A stretch of 10,759 nucleotides of DNA, taken from DATJFH01 sp035495815 (GTDB lineage Bacteria > Acidobacteriota > Terriglobia > Bryobacterales > Bryobacteraceae). The stretch spans positions 1 to 10,759 of the forward strand of contig DATJFH010000390.1 in the NCBI GenBank assembly GCA_035495815.1, in the 5' to 3' direction. This document shows positions 1 through 6,701 of the stretch, in pieces; within the stretch, counting starts at the first letter, position 1; each line of letters opens with the position of its first letter. The position numbers and the translations under genes are program-made. The notes beneath the pieces are model-generated. The model searched no databases. It saw only the letters and a program-made list of their open reading frames with translations, and was not told the origin of the DNA.

Positions 1-2943
1 TACGTATGTGAAGACGCGCCATTCGGGCGGAAGCGGGATTTCCGGAGCGGCGGGTGCGAGCCAGCGGAACAGCGGGTGCGGCACGTGATACAGCAGGTAT
101 ACGCTGGCGCCGCCGGCGAGGCCGGCAAGCAGAAGGCTTTCGGTGACCAGCATGCGAACCAGGCGGACACGCGGGGCGCCGAGTGAAAGGCGCACAGCGA
201 TTTCGCGGCGCCGCGAAGCGGCTCGCGCGAGCAGCAGGGTGGCGACATTGGCGCAGGAGATGAACAGGACCAGATGGAACGCGCCGATAAAGAAGCTCAG
301 CAGGAAGAGCTGGCTGGGGCCGGCGCGGAGATTGAAGGTCTCGATCCAGGAGCCGTCGGTGGCTTCGACGGCAGTGCGGCGGCCGGTGGTCTCCCAGTCC
401 AGCTGTCGTTCGAGGCCGGTGAATTCGGCCTCGGCCATGGAGCGCGTTTTTCCGGGCGCGCGACGGCCGGCCAACATGAGCCAGAGGAAATTTTCCTCCT
501 GGAAGAAATTCCGGTCGGGATCGAAGAAGGGTTGCGAGGTGTAGGGCATCCACAGGCCGACGGGCTGCACCCAGAGCGAGGTGCGGTCGCGAACTACGCC
601 GACCAGGGGGACGCTGCGATTGTTGACGCGGATGGTTTGGCCGATGATCCCGGGATCGGCGTGGAAGCGGTTGCGCCAGATGGATTCGCTGATGATGGCG
701 ACGGGCAATTGGCCGGGCGCACGGCAATCGTCGGCGTTGAGCAGGCGGCCCATGAGCGGACGCTCGAGTTGCTCGACGACAAAGAAGTTGCAGGAGACGC
801 CCAGGGCGGGCGTGCCGCTGGAATCGTCATCGCCGATCAGCGCGGGGAAGATTTGGAAGGCGGCGAGTTGTTTGAGGGACTTGGTGCGATCGCGGAGCGC
901 GAGGTACTCGGAGTAGGAGACGCCGCGATCGTGGCCGTCCCGCTGGTTGAGCGTCCAGATGCGGAGGAAGCTATCAGGATCGCGGTTGACGAGCGGCTTG
1001 AGAGTGGTTTGATCGACGACGGTGAAGATGCTGGCGTTGACTCCGATGCCGACGGTGAGCGTGACCACGACCACGGCGGAGAGCATCGGATTGCGGCGGA
1101 TGAGCCGCGCGCCGTAGCGGATGTCCTCCCAGAGGGTTTCCCAAAAAGCTCGGCGGCCGCGTTCTTCGTCGATCTCTTCGCGCCAGGCTTGGGGCAGGAT
1201 ACCGCCAGATGCGACGAGGCGCTCGCCGAAGCCGGGGACTTCGGGGCGCACGAGGCCTACGCGGAGGGGCGCGTCCTCATCTCGGGCACGCTCAAGGTCG
1301 AGAGATTGGACGGCGGCTTCGGGCTGCTCGTCCCAGAGGATCGGAGAGGCGGCCCATTGGCGGCTGCGGATGGTGCGCCAATGCCACCCGAGGGCGCCGA
1401 GGCCGGTGGAAAGTGCGATGAAAGAGGTAGCTTCCGCGGAAGCCCAGAGGAACAACTGGGCGATGGGTACGAGCATGGTGGCGCAGAAGCCGAAGCGCAC
1501 CATCAGCGCCCAGATGGGTTGCTTGCCGGGCAGGTAGGAGCAGGTGAAGGGTATCTTGCGGAATCCGTACAGCCGCAGATCGGCGAGCATGAGTCCCAGC
1601 AGCCCGAGCAGGACCAGATGGCCGGCTGCCGCGCGCGGCGGCCAGATCGCGAAGAACAGCGCGGCCGACGCCGTCCAGACCGGCGCGGCCGCCAGCAGCA
1701 GCAGCGACCGCCGCGTTGCCTCCGCGTATTCCGGCGCGCTGCGCACCGCCGTCACGCGGAAGATCCAGTTGGCGCGCAGCGCCAGCGGAAGCGAGAAAAC
1801 AGGCCGGATTCCCACCACCGCAAGGCACATCGTGACGATGCTGGCCGTCAGCAGCGGCGTGTTCGGCAGATACCACGGGTGGCGGGATTGACCGTACAGC
1901 AGGCCCTTTCCGTATGCGAGGGCGATGGCGAATCCCAGCCCCCAATATCCCGCCAGAATCAGGCGATGCTGCCGGCTGCGAAGCAGGGTGCGGGCGCTGA
2001 ACCGGGCCACGGCGGTCTGCAGGGAATCGCCCAGGCGCGGCAGCCACACGCCGCCTCGGGACAGGGGCATGATGTCGGGTTCGTCCACGATCTTGCGGAG
2101 AGTTCTGAAGTACGCCAGCAGGAAGGCCGCGCCTGCGCCGGCCCCGGCCACCATCAGCGCCGTTACAGCCCGATTCTTCAGCTCCCCGAACGCCGGATGA
2201 GCCGATCCGTTCAGCTCCTGAAAGAGAGCCAGAAACCAGTACGGCGGCAGTGCGGCCAGCAGACGCTGGTTCCCGGGAGCGGTGAGGGCTCGAGGCGTCG
2301 CCAGCGAGGGCTCGAGAAAGTACACGCTCAGAATGAGAAAGAAGGCGCCCAGCTGCAGAAACGCCGAAACCCGGAGGAACAGGCGGCGGGGCAGCAACTG
2401 CGCCGCCAGTCCCTGCGCTGCCAACGCGGAGCAGAAGAGAAAGCCGCCGGCGGCGAGCATGGTGATCCAATACGCGGCCAGGGACCGCAGACCGCCGAAA
2501 AACCCGCCTCCGGGTCTGAGCACGATCGGGTAGGTGAAGCCGGTAAACACGTTTACCGCGGCGACCGTCAGGCTCAACGCGGTCCCCAGCGCAGCCATCT
2601 TGGCCAGAAACAAGGTGCGCGGGCGGATGGGCAGCGGCGCCAGCACCAGCACATCGCGGCGGTCCGGGAACGCCGAGTCCCAGCAGAGGACGGTGAACAG
2701 TCCCACGACTCCCATGGTGGTCGAGATGAGAAATTCCTCGACGGGCCAGGCGCTGACGAGCACTGCGGCGCGCGGACCGGGCAGGTTGGCGAAGCGTGCT
2801 GCCCAGCCCATGAGCAGAAAGCTCACCGCCGCCAGCATGGCCGCGAACTGGCCCAGCAGCTTGCCGGCGTCGCCCCGGGCGGACAACATCTCCAGGTCCA
2901 CCAGGCGGAACAGGAACTGCCGGTAAAGCACGCGAAACTGCAT
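1..2943 (-). CDS. Giant ABC permease: ABC-2-like half fused to ADOP/MacB-like half (3' end outside window)
   Basis: The frame starts at ATG 2943 and stays open to base 1, giving 981 visible residues; the C-terminus lies outside. Residues 1 to about 500 hold roughly twelve hydrophobic segments and resemble ABC-2-type permease subunits, ending near residue 540 (SPILWDEQPEAAVQSLDLE). After a charged linker, D607 begins DIRYGARLIRRNP and a membrane segment ending IGVNASIFTVVD, the usual start of acidobacterial MacB-like ADOP permeases. A periplasmic core (about 640-880) follows, with VPLVGVV near its end. Then comes an FtsX-type membrane domain with SCANVATLLLARAASRRRE (N899) and EIAVRLSLGAPRVRLVRM. 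ADOPs usually have two such halves, so about 400 residues are probably missing. The start codon directly follows the ATPase stop (TGAATG), implying translational coupling. No in-frame stop separates the halves; I checked every triplet. Transported substrate unknown. Family assignment is from recalled motifs. Confidence 0.88.
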   Translation of the reverse strand, partial: MQFRVLYRQFLFRLVDLEMLSARGDAGKLLGQFAAMLAAVSFLLMGWAARFANLPGPRAAVLVSAWPVEEFLISTTMGVVGLFTVLCWDSAFPDRRDVLVLAPLPIRPRTLFLAKMAALGTALSLTVAAVNVFTGFTYPIVLRPGGGFFGGLRSLAAYWITMLAAGGFLFCSALAAQGLAAQLLPRRLFLRVSAFLQLGAFFLILSVYFLEPSLATPRALTAPGNQRLLAALPPYWFLALFQELNGSAHPAFGELKNRAVTALMVAGAGAGAAFLLAYFRTLRKIVDEPDIMPLSRGGVWLPRLGDSLQTAVARFSARTLLRSRQHRLILAGYWGLGFAIALAYGKGLLYGQSRHPWYLPNTPLLTASIVTMCLAVVGIRPVFSLPLALRANWIFRVTAVRSAPEYAEATRRSLLLLAAAPVWTASAALFFAIWPPRAAAGHLVLLGLLGLMLADLRLYGFRKIPFTCSYLPGKQPIWALMVRFGFCATMLVPIAQLFLWASAEATSFIALSTGLGALGWHWRTIRSRQWAASPILWDEQPEAAVQSLDLERARDEDAPLRVGLVRPEVPGFGERLVASGGILPQAWREEIDEERGRRAFWETLWEDIRYGARLIRRNPMLSAVVVVTLTVGIGVNASIFTVVDQTTLKPLVNRDPDSFLRIWTLNQRDGHDRGVSYSEYLALRDRTKSLKQLAAFQIFPALIGDDDSSGTPALGVSCNFFVVEQLERPLMGRLLNADDCRAPGQLPVAIISESIWRNRFHADPGIIGQTIRVNNRSVPLVGVVRDRTSLWVQPVGLWMPYTSQPFFDPDRNFFQEENFLWLMLAGRRAPGKTRSMAEAEFTGLERQLDWETTGRRTAVEATDGSWIETFNLRAGPSQLFLLSFFIGAFHLVLFISCANVATLLLARAASRRREIAVRLSLGAPRVRLVRMLVTESLLLAGLAGGASVYLLYHVPHPLFRWLAPAAPEIPLPPEWRVFTYV

Positions 2944-3708
2944 TCAGGCCTCGATCAGGTCGGCGATCTGGCGAGAGATGGACACGGTGTCCTGCTCCAC
3001 CGCCAGCTGGGAAAAAATCTCCTCGAGCGTGGGCAGCGCCATCAGCGTGCGCAGCCGGGCGATCGAATCGTCCGCCACGATGCGGCCCCGGTGCAGGATC
3101 ACGACGCGCGAGCAGACCCGCTCCACGGTCTCCAGTTCGTGCGAGCTGAACAGCACCACTTTCCCGCGCGCCGCCAGCTCCTGGATCAGGCTGCGCAACA
3201 CGAGCGCCGAGCCCACGTCGAGCCCGGAGAACGGCTCGTCGAGCAGGATCAGCTGCGGATTGTGCAGCAGCGCGGCCGAGAGCAGAATCTTCTGCCGCAT
3301 GCCCTTCGAATAGGAGGAAATCGGCGAGTGCCTGTCCTCGTGCAGTCCGAAGAGTCGGAGCAGGCCGCCGGTTCTTTCGGCCGCCGGTTTGAGCGGCAGG
3401 CCGCGCAGTTGGGCTACCATTTCCAGGTACTCGGCCCCGGTGAGGTGCGGATAAAGATGCGGTTCTTCCGGCACGTAGCCGAGGATTTGCTTATAGGCGA
3501 TCCAGTCGCGATCGATCGGCGCGCCGCGGAACAGGATCTCCCCCGACGTGGGCTCGATCAGCCCGGTAATCATCTTCATGGTGGTGGACTTGCCCGATCC
3601 GTTGGGTCCGAGATAGCCGGTAATTTCGCCCGGCGGAGCGGCGAAACTCACTCCGTCCACGGCCGCGACGCCAGGATAGAGCTTCGATACGTTGCGCAGC
3701 TCCAGCAT
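2944..3708 (-). CDS. ABC transporter ATP-binding protein (ABC-2 export type)
   Basis: This 254-residue cytoplasmic ATPase should power the permease encoded immediately downstream. Visible motifs in order: Walker A GPNGSGKST around residues 34-42, Q-loop region ILGYVPEEPHLYPHLTGAEY, signature region SSYSKGMRQKILLSAALLH, Walker B LILLDEPFSGLD, and H-loop FSSHELETVERVCSRV followed by VVILHRGRIVAD. The SKGMRQ signature and overall length match the CcmA-like ATPases that pair with ABC-2 permeases rather than the shorter LolD/MacB ATPases that pair with FtsX-type permeases. The ATG lies 3 bases after the stop of the small membrane protein gene, with AGGAG upstream inside that gene's end. Its TGA abuts the permease ATG, so all these genes probably share one message. 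No key residue appears to be missing. The substrate cannot be read from sequence. Confidence 0.95.
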   Translation of the reverse strand: MLELRNVSKLYPGVAAVDGVSFAAPPGEITGYLGPNGSGKSTTMKMITGLIEPTSGEILFRGAPIDRDWIAYKQILGYVPEEPHLYPHLTGAEYLEMVAQLRGLPLKPAAERTGGLLRLFGLHEDRHSPISSYSKGMRQKILLSAALLHNPQLILLDEPFSGLDVGSALVLRSLIQELAARGKVVLFSSHELETVERVCSRVVILHRGRIVADDSIARLRTLMALPTLEEIFSQLAVEQDTVSISRQIADLIEA

Positions 3709-3711
3709 GGC

Positions 3712-4146
3712 CTAGCGGCTCCTGCGGATCAGCCGGATGCTCGTGAAGAAGAAAACCGGGAGAAGACACACCAGGCTGAGCACGCCGAGCAGAGCGGCCA
3801 GCAGACCCGCGGCGCGGTGGTCCGCCAGAGGCAGTTCGGCGCGGCACGCGGCCGCTGCAACCGTCCGCAGCGCTTTGAAGGTGACGCTGTAAAAAGCGCC
3901 GTGCAGGATGGCCGCCAGCAGGACGGCGCCCAGCGCCGGCGCGAGTGGAGCGGTCCTGAGCCGCTCGGCGCACGCCGCGCCCACAACACCGGCGGATTCC
4001 CGCAGCAGAAATTGCGCGTAGACAAGCCGGCCCTGCGCCCGCAGCTCCGCCGCGACCTGCCGGAAGACGGAAAGCATTTCCTCGCCGAAGCGAAGGCGGT
4101 GGTCATGGGGATACAGCTTCAGGAGAATCCGATACAGGCGTTCCAT
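3712..4146 (-). CDS. Small two-helix membrane protein of a PadR/ABC permease operon
   Basis: The product is 144 residues. The N-terminus MERLYRILLKLYPHDHRLRF followed by GEEMLSVFRQVAAE resembles the cytoplasmic prefix found at the start of many acidobacterial permeases and in stand-alone proteins beside PadR regulators (recalled family pattern, not verified). Two hydrophobic segments follow, near residues 68-90 and 112-136, and the tail is basic (RLIRRSR). I chose ATG 4146 over ATG 4152 because the ribosome binding site AAGGAGG ends directly against the upstream ATG but lies about 7 bases before the second one. From 4146 the gene begins 2 bases after the padR stop, and its own stop lies 3 bases before the ATPase start. 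It may help assemble or anchor the transporter; that role is inferred from gene order only. Confidence 0.8.
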   Translation of the reverse strand: MERLYRILLKLYPHDHRLRFGEEMLSVFRQVAAELRAQGRLVYAQFLLRESAGVVGAACAERLRTAPLAPALGAVLLAAILHGAFYSVTFKALRTVAAAACRAELPLADHRAAGLLAALLGVLSLVCLLPVFFFTSIRLIRRSR

Positions 4147-4148
4147 TC

Positions 4149-4484
4149 TCATACCTCCTTCAGACGCAGGTTCGACGAAGCGATGCGCGCCAGCTGTTTG
4201 AGCCGCCCGGCTTCCTGCCGCAGCAGGCGGCGCCCGAGGGAAGTGAGCCGGTAAGTCTGCTTTTCACGCGCCGTGTCCGCGGTTTCGAAACGCTCGATCC
4301 ACTCGTTTTCGAGGAGCCGGCGCAGCGCTCCGTACAGGGTGCCGGTGCTGAGCCGGACGCGTCCTTCGCTTAGCGTCTCAATGTCCTTTAACAGAGAGTA
4401 TCCGTGACGGGGCTCGGCGGCCAGGCTGGCCAGGATGAAGAAGACGGCCTCGGAAATGGGAGTCGCCTCCACGACATGTCGCAT
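4149..4484 (-). CDS. PadR family transcriptional regulator
   Basis: The product is 111 residues, the usual size of short PadR proteins. ISEAVFFILASLAAEPRHGYSL and LKDIETLSEGRVRLSTGTLYGALRRLLENEWIE (quoted in two pieces, the second shortened to its key blocks STGTLYGALRRL and EWIE) form the winged helix. QTYRLTSLGRRLLRQE is the wing and start of the C-terminal helix used for dimerisation. PadR proteins generally repress nearby efflux operons and their own gene, and this one is first in an ABC transporter operon. An in-frame codon further upstream (4568) would add 28 residues without PadR similarity. ATG 4484 instead begins MRHVVEATPIS, just before the conserved helix. No Shine-Dalgarno sequence precedes it, and a candidate promoter would place +1 on or next to the ATG, so the message may be leaderless. 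The signal it responds to is unknown. Confidence 0.92.
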   Translation of the reverse strand: MRHVVEATPISEAVFFILASLAAEPRHGYSLLKDIETLSEGRVRLSTGTLYGALRRLLENEWIERFETADTAREKQTYRLTSLGRRLLRQEAGRLKQLARIASSNLRLKEV

Positions 4485-4520
4485 GACGACATATTGAGCC
4501 CAAACCCGGTCTGCTGTCAA
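4476..4520 (-). promoter_or_regulatory. padR promoter with overlapping candidate PadR operator
   Basis: Reading the minus strand, a perfect -35 box TTGACA lies at 4520-4515, followed by an 18-base spacer and a weak -10 CAATAT at 4496-4491. A perfect inverted repeat ATGTCG-N5-CGACAT spans 4476-4492, covering the end of the -10 and the padR ATG (4484-4482). A third half-site extends it: CGACATGTCG at 4472-4481 is itself a 10-base palindrome. PadR proteins are known to bind dyads of the form ATGT-N8-ACAT; here the spacing is nine. The placement fits self-repression by blocking RNA polymerase. The boxes and dyad are seen directly; their use is inferred. Confidence 0.6.
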
Positions 4521-4582
4521 GCCGGAACACTCGCAGTGCGCTTTCCGGCGACGATTCTTTTCTCCCAAACCGGATCTTGCCG

Positions 4583-4603
4583 TATAATTCGACTAAAGGA
4601 GAA
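4583..4603 (+). promoter_or_regulatory. -10 box and ribosome binding site of the lysine-rich mini-gene
   Basis: A consensus -10 hexamer TATAAT lies at 4583-4588 in an otherwise GC-rich region. AAAGGAGAA at 4595-4603 is a strong Shine-Dalgarno sequence, with 11 bases between GGAG and the ATG at 4613. No good -35 box is seen at the expected distance (TTCTCC at 4560-4565 is poor). Transcription would start near 4595, giving a leader of under 20 bases. It points away from padR, so 4485-4612 is a divergent promoter region. Confidence 0.6.
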
Positions 4604-4612
4604 TCAAAACCT

Positions 4613-4672
4613 ATGGCAAAGGGAATGGATCGCAAGAAGGAAACCAAGAAGCCGAAGAAGAAGAAAGCCTGA
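4613..4672 (+). CDS. 19-residue lysine-rich mini-protein
   Basis: ATG 4613 opens a 19-codon frame, MAKGMDRKKETKKPKKKKA, ending in TGA 4670-4672. Ten of the 19 residues are lysine or arginine, so the product would be very basic and is likely to bind nucleic acid or an acidic surface if made. Support for a real gene: a consensus -10 box, a strong AAAGGAG ribosome binding site at good spacing, a hairpin shortly after the stop, and no other gene on either strand here. The start MAKG followed by a K/R/P-rich tail recalls short uncharacterised peptides annotated in various bacteria; that is from memory and unchecked. It is not part of the PadR operon, which runs the other way, and it ends 110 bases before the DUF1549 gene. 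Function unknown. Confidence 0.6.
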   Translation: MAKGMDRKKETKKPKKKKA

Positions 4673-4691
4673 CCACGGCGCTCTTCAGCTT

Positions 4692-4724
4692 CCGGAAAAG
4701 GCCGGGTTCCGCCGGCCTTTCCGG
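4692..4724 (+). terminator. Strong hairpin after the mini-gene, probable terminator
   Basis: AAAGGCCGG (4697-4705) and CCGGCCTTT (4712-4720) pair perfectly around a 6-base loop. CCGG 4692-4695 and CCGG 4721-4724 extend the stem to 13 pairs with one bulged A. The T's lie inside the stem and no T-run follows, so this is not a textbook intrinsic terminator, but it lies 20 bases after the mini-gene stop and before the next promoter. Confidence 0.5.
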
Positions 4725-4741
4725 CCGAAACCCCGTTCCTG

Positions 4742-4778
4742 TATAGTAAACAAGACGACGCAAAGTCGCTCAGGGGGA
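4742..4778 (+). promoter_or_regulatory. Candidate -10 box and ribosome binding site for the DUF1549 gene
   Basis: TATAGT at 4742-4747 matches five of six bases of the -10 consensus; the sequence 17 bases upstream (TTCCGG, 4719-4724) is a poor -35 and lies in the preceding hairpin. AGGGGGA at 4772-4778 is a clear Shine-Dalgarno sequence before ATG 4783. The ribosome binding site is convincing, the promoter tentative. Confidence 0.4.
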
Positions 4779-4782
4779 CCGC

Positions 4783-6693
4783 ATGCGGGGGATCTACGGC
4801 TTGATAGCCGTGACTGTGTTCCTGGGATGTTCATCCCTTCTTTCCATTGCTCAAACAGAAAAGACGACCTCGGCGGGGGACTGCTCTTTCCAGCTTGATC
4901 CGGACCGGTTTCTCTCCCGGGAGGGACGCGTGCGGCGGGAAGTGAACGATCGCGTCCTCAAGATGGCGCGTTCGGCGCGCGCGCCCGCGCCCGCCGCAGC
5001 CGAATCGCTGCCGCAGCGCAATTTCATCGATCAGGAGATCTTCGGCAAGCTGATCCGGATGAACACGCCGGCCGCGAATCTCTCCACCGACACCGAGTTC
5101 CTGCGCCGCATTTATCTCGATCTCACCGGGCGCATCCCGTCCCCGGACGACATCCGCGCCTTCCTGGCCGATTCATCGCCGAAGAAGCGCGACGCCGTCA
5201 TCGACAAGCTGCTTTACTCGAGCGAATTCTCCGACCGCTGGGTGATGTGGCTGGGCGACCTGCTGCAGAACACCGCCACCTTGAACAGCGTGAATTTCAA
5301 CCGCAACGTCCAGGGGCGCAACGTTTTCTTTGCGTATATCCAGAACGCCGTCTACAACGCCAAATCGCTCAAGGATATTGCCGTCGATGTCATCACCGGA
5401 CGCGGCAACAACTACATTCTGGGGAACGGTCCGGCCAACTTCCCCATGGCGGGCAGCACTTCAATGGGTCCCATTCAGGACACTTATGACAACATGCTGG
5501 TCAAGTCCGCCTCCACCTTTCTCGGACTGACTTATTACGACTGCATCCTCTGCCACAACGGGCGTGGCCACCTCGACCAGATCAGTCTGTGGGGCTCGAC
5601 GGCCACGCGGGCCGAGGCGCAATCCATGGCGGCCTTCTTTTCCCGGACGCGGTTCACGCGGTATCCGGAGGCGGCTCCTCCGCCGGGAGTGGCCGCCTCC
5701 TACATGTACAACAGCTACGAAGTGTCCGACGCCGCCAGCGGGACTTACGATCTCAATACCACGTACGGAAACCGTCCGAACCGGGTGAAGATCGGGACAC
5801 TCGTCAATCTGACTCCGTCCTACCGCGGCACGGGCGCCGCGCCCAAGGATGGCGCCTGGCGCGCGGCCTTCGCCCAGAACCTGGTGAACGATCCGCTGTT
5901 CGCGCGCAACCTGGCCAACCGGCTCTGGAAGCAGATGTTCAACCTGGGCCTGATCGATCCGGTGGACACCATCGACCCGGCCCGCCTGGACGCGAATGAT
6001 CCGCCGCCCGCTCCCTGGACGCTGCAGCCCACGCATCCCGAACTGCTCGACAAGCTGGCGCAGGAATTGATCGACAGCGGCTTTCAGATCCGGCCGTTTC
6101 TCCAGACGCTGGTCCAATCCACGGCGTACCAGTTGAGCTCGAACTACGGCGGTCCCTGGTCCCCCGAGATGATTCCGCTCTTCGCCCGGCACTACCCGCG
6201 CCGCATGGAAGGGGAAGAGGTTCACGACGCCATTGCCAAGTCCACCGGCGTCCTGGGCAGCTACGGCGTGCAGTATATGGAGGGCAAGACGCAGTGGGCC
6301 ATGCAGCTGCCCGAGCCGGTGGAGCCGCGCGGCAATGAAGGCAACGCCAACACCTTCATGAACACTTTCTTCCGCGGCAATCGCGACAACCAGCAGCGCA
6401 ATCAATCCGGCTCCATCCAGCAGCAGCTTTTCCTGATGAACGATCAGTTCGTCACCAATCGCGTGAAAGTGGCCAACTCGCCGAAGCTCAAGGCTCTGGC
6501 CGCCATCACGAACAACGCGGACCTGGTGGATGAGGCCTTTCTCACCTTCCTCTCCCGCTATCCGACCGAATCCGAGCGGCCGAAGGCGCTGGCCTTTCTC
6601 GCCAACGCAAACACGGCGGCTCTGCGCAACACCGCGGTCGAGGACCTGGCGTGGGTCTGTATCAACAAGGTCGATTTTCTGTTCAGTTATTAG
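4783..6693 (+). CDS. Exported DUF1549/DUF1553 protein with one CxxCH motif
   Basis: The product is 636 residues. A hydrophobic N-terminus (about residues 4-23, GLIAVTVFLGCSSLLSIAQ) is a signal peptide; FLGC is an imperfect lipobox, so cleavage by either signal peptidase is possible. The DUF1549 region begins near NFIDQEIFGKLI (about residue 80) and contains FLRRIYLDLTGRIPSPDDI, the hallmark of this family, then KLLYSSEFSDRW. C254-I-L-C257-H258 is a CxxCH motif of the haem c type, embedded in YYDCILCHNG. The DUF1553-like C-terminal part contains FARNLANRLWKQMFNLGLID and HPELLDKLAQELIDSGFQIR, ending near VCINKVDFLFSY. The family is common in Planctomycetes, Verrucomicrobia and Acidobacteria and has no established reaction. 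It lies 8 bases before a DUF1501 gene, its usual partner, so both are probably made together and act outside the cytoplasm. Confidence 0.93.
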   Translation: MRGIYGLIAVTVFLGCSSLLSIAQTEKTTSAGDCSFQLDPDRFLSREGRVRREVNDRVLKMARSARAPAPAAAESLPQRNFIDQEIFGKLIRMNTPAANLSTDTEFLRRIYLDLTGRIPSPDDIRAFLADSSPKKRDAVIDKLLYSSEFSDRWVMWLGDLLQNTATLNSVNFNRNVQGRNVFFAYIQNAVYNAKSLKDIAVDVITGRGNNYILGNGPANFPMAGSTSMGPIQDTYDNMLVKSASTFLGLTYYDCILCHNGRGHLDQISLWGSTATRAEAQSMAAFFSRTRFTRYPEAAPPPGVAASYMYNSYEVSDAASGTYDLNTTYGNRPNRVKIGTLVNLTPSYRGTGAAPKDGAWRAAFAQNLVNDPLFARNLANRLWKQMFNLGLIDPVDTIDPARLDANDPPPAPWTLQPTHPELLDKLAQELIDSGFQIRPFLQTLVQSTAYQLSSNYGGPWSPEMIPLFARHYPRRMEGEEVHDAIAKSTGVLGSYGVQYMEGKTQWAMQLPEPVEPRGNEGNANTFMNTFFRGNRDNQQRNQSGSIQQQLFLMNDQFVTNRVKVANSPKLKALAAITNNADLVDEAFLTFLSRYPTESERPKALAFLANANTAALRNTAVEDLAWVCINKVDFLFSY

Positions 6694-6701
6694 GGGGAGA
6701 T

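Noticed and set aside
1685..1710. CAG repeat run (four CAG triplets in a row)
   Set aside because: It is simply four consecutive CTG leucine codons of a transmembrane helix in the minus-strand permease.
1292..2470. A 392-codon minus-strand frame overlapping the permease
   Set aside because: It is in a different frame from the permease and its Arg/Gly/Pro/Ser-rich translation shows no membrane segments or motifs. The other frame gives clear transmembrane and permease motifs.
274..4254. A 1,326-codon open frame on the plus strand across the whole PadR-ABC operon
   Set aside because: It is in exact antisense register with the permease frame and its translation is low-complexity (Gln, Arg, Gly, Glu rich) with no domain. 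It arises from GC-rich codons lacking CTA, TTA and TCA on the other strand.
4485..4568. Upstream extension of padR by 28 residues
   Set aside because: The added residues have no PadR similarity and would run through the candidate -35 and the divergent promoter region.
5461..6405. A 314-codon minus-strand frame antisense to the DUF1549 gene
   Set aside because: Val, Arg and Gly-rich translation with no motif; the plus strand encodes a recognisable family over the same bases.
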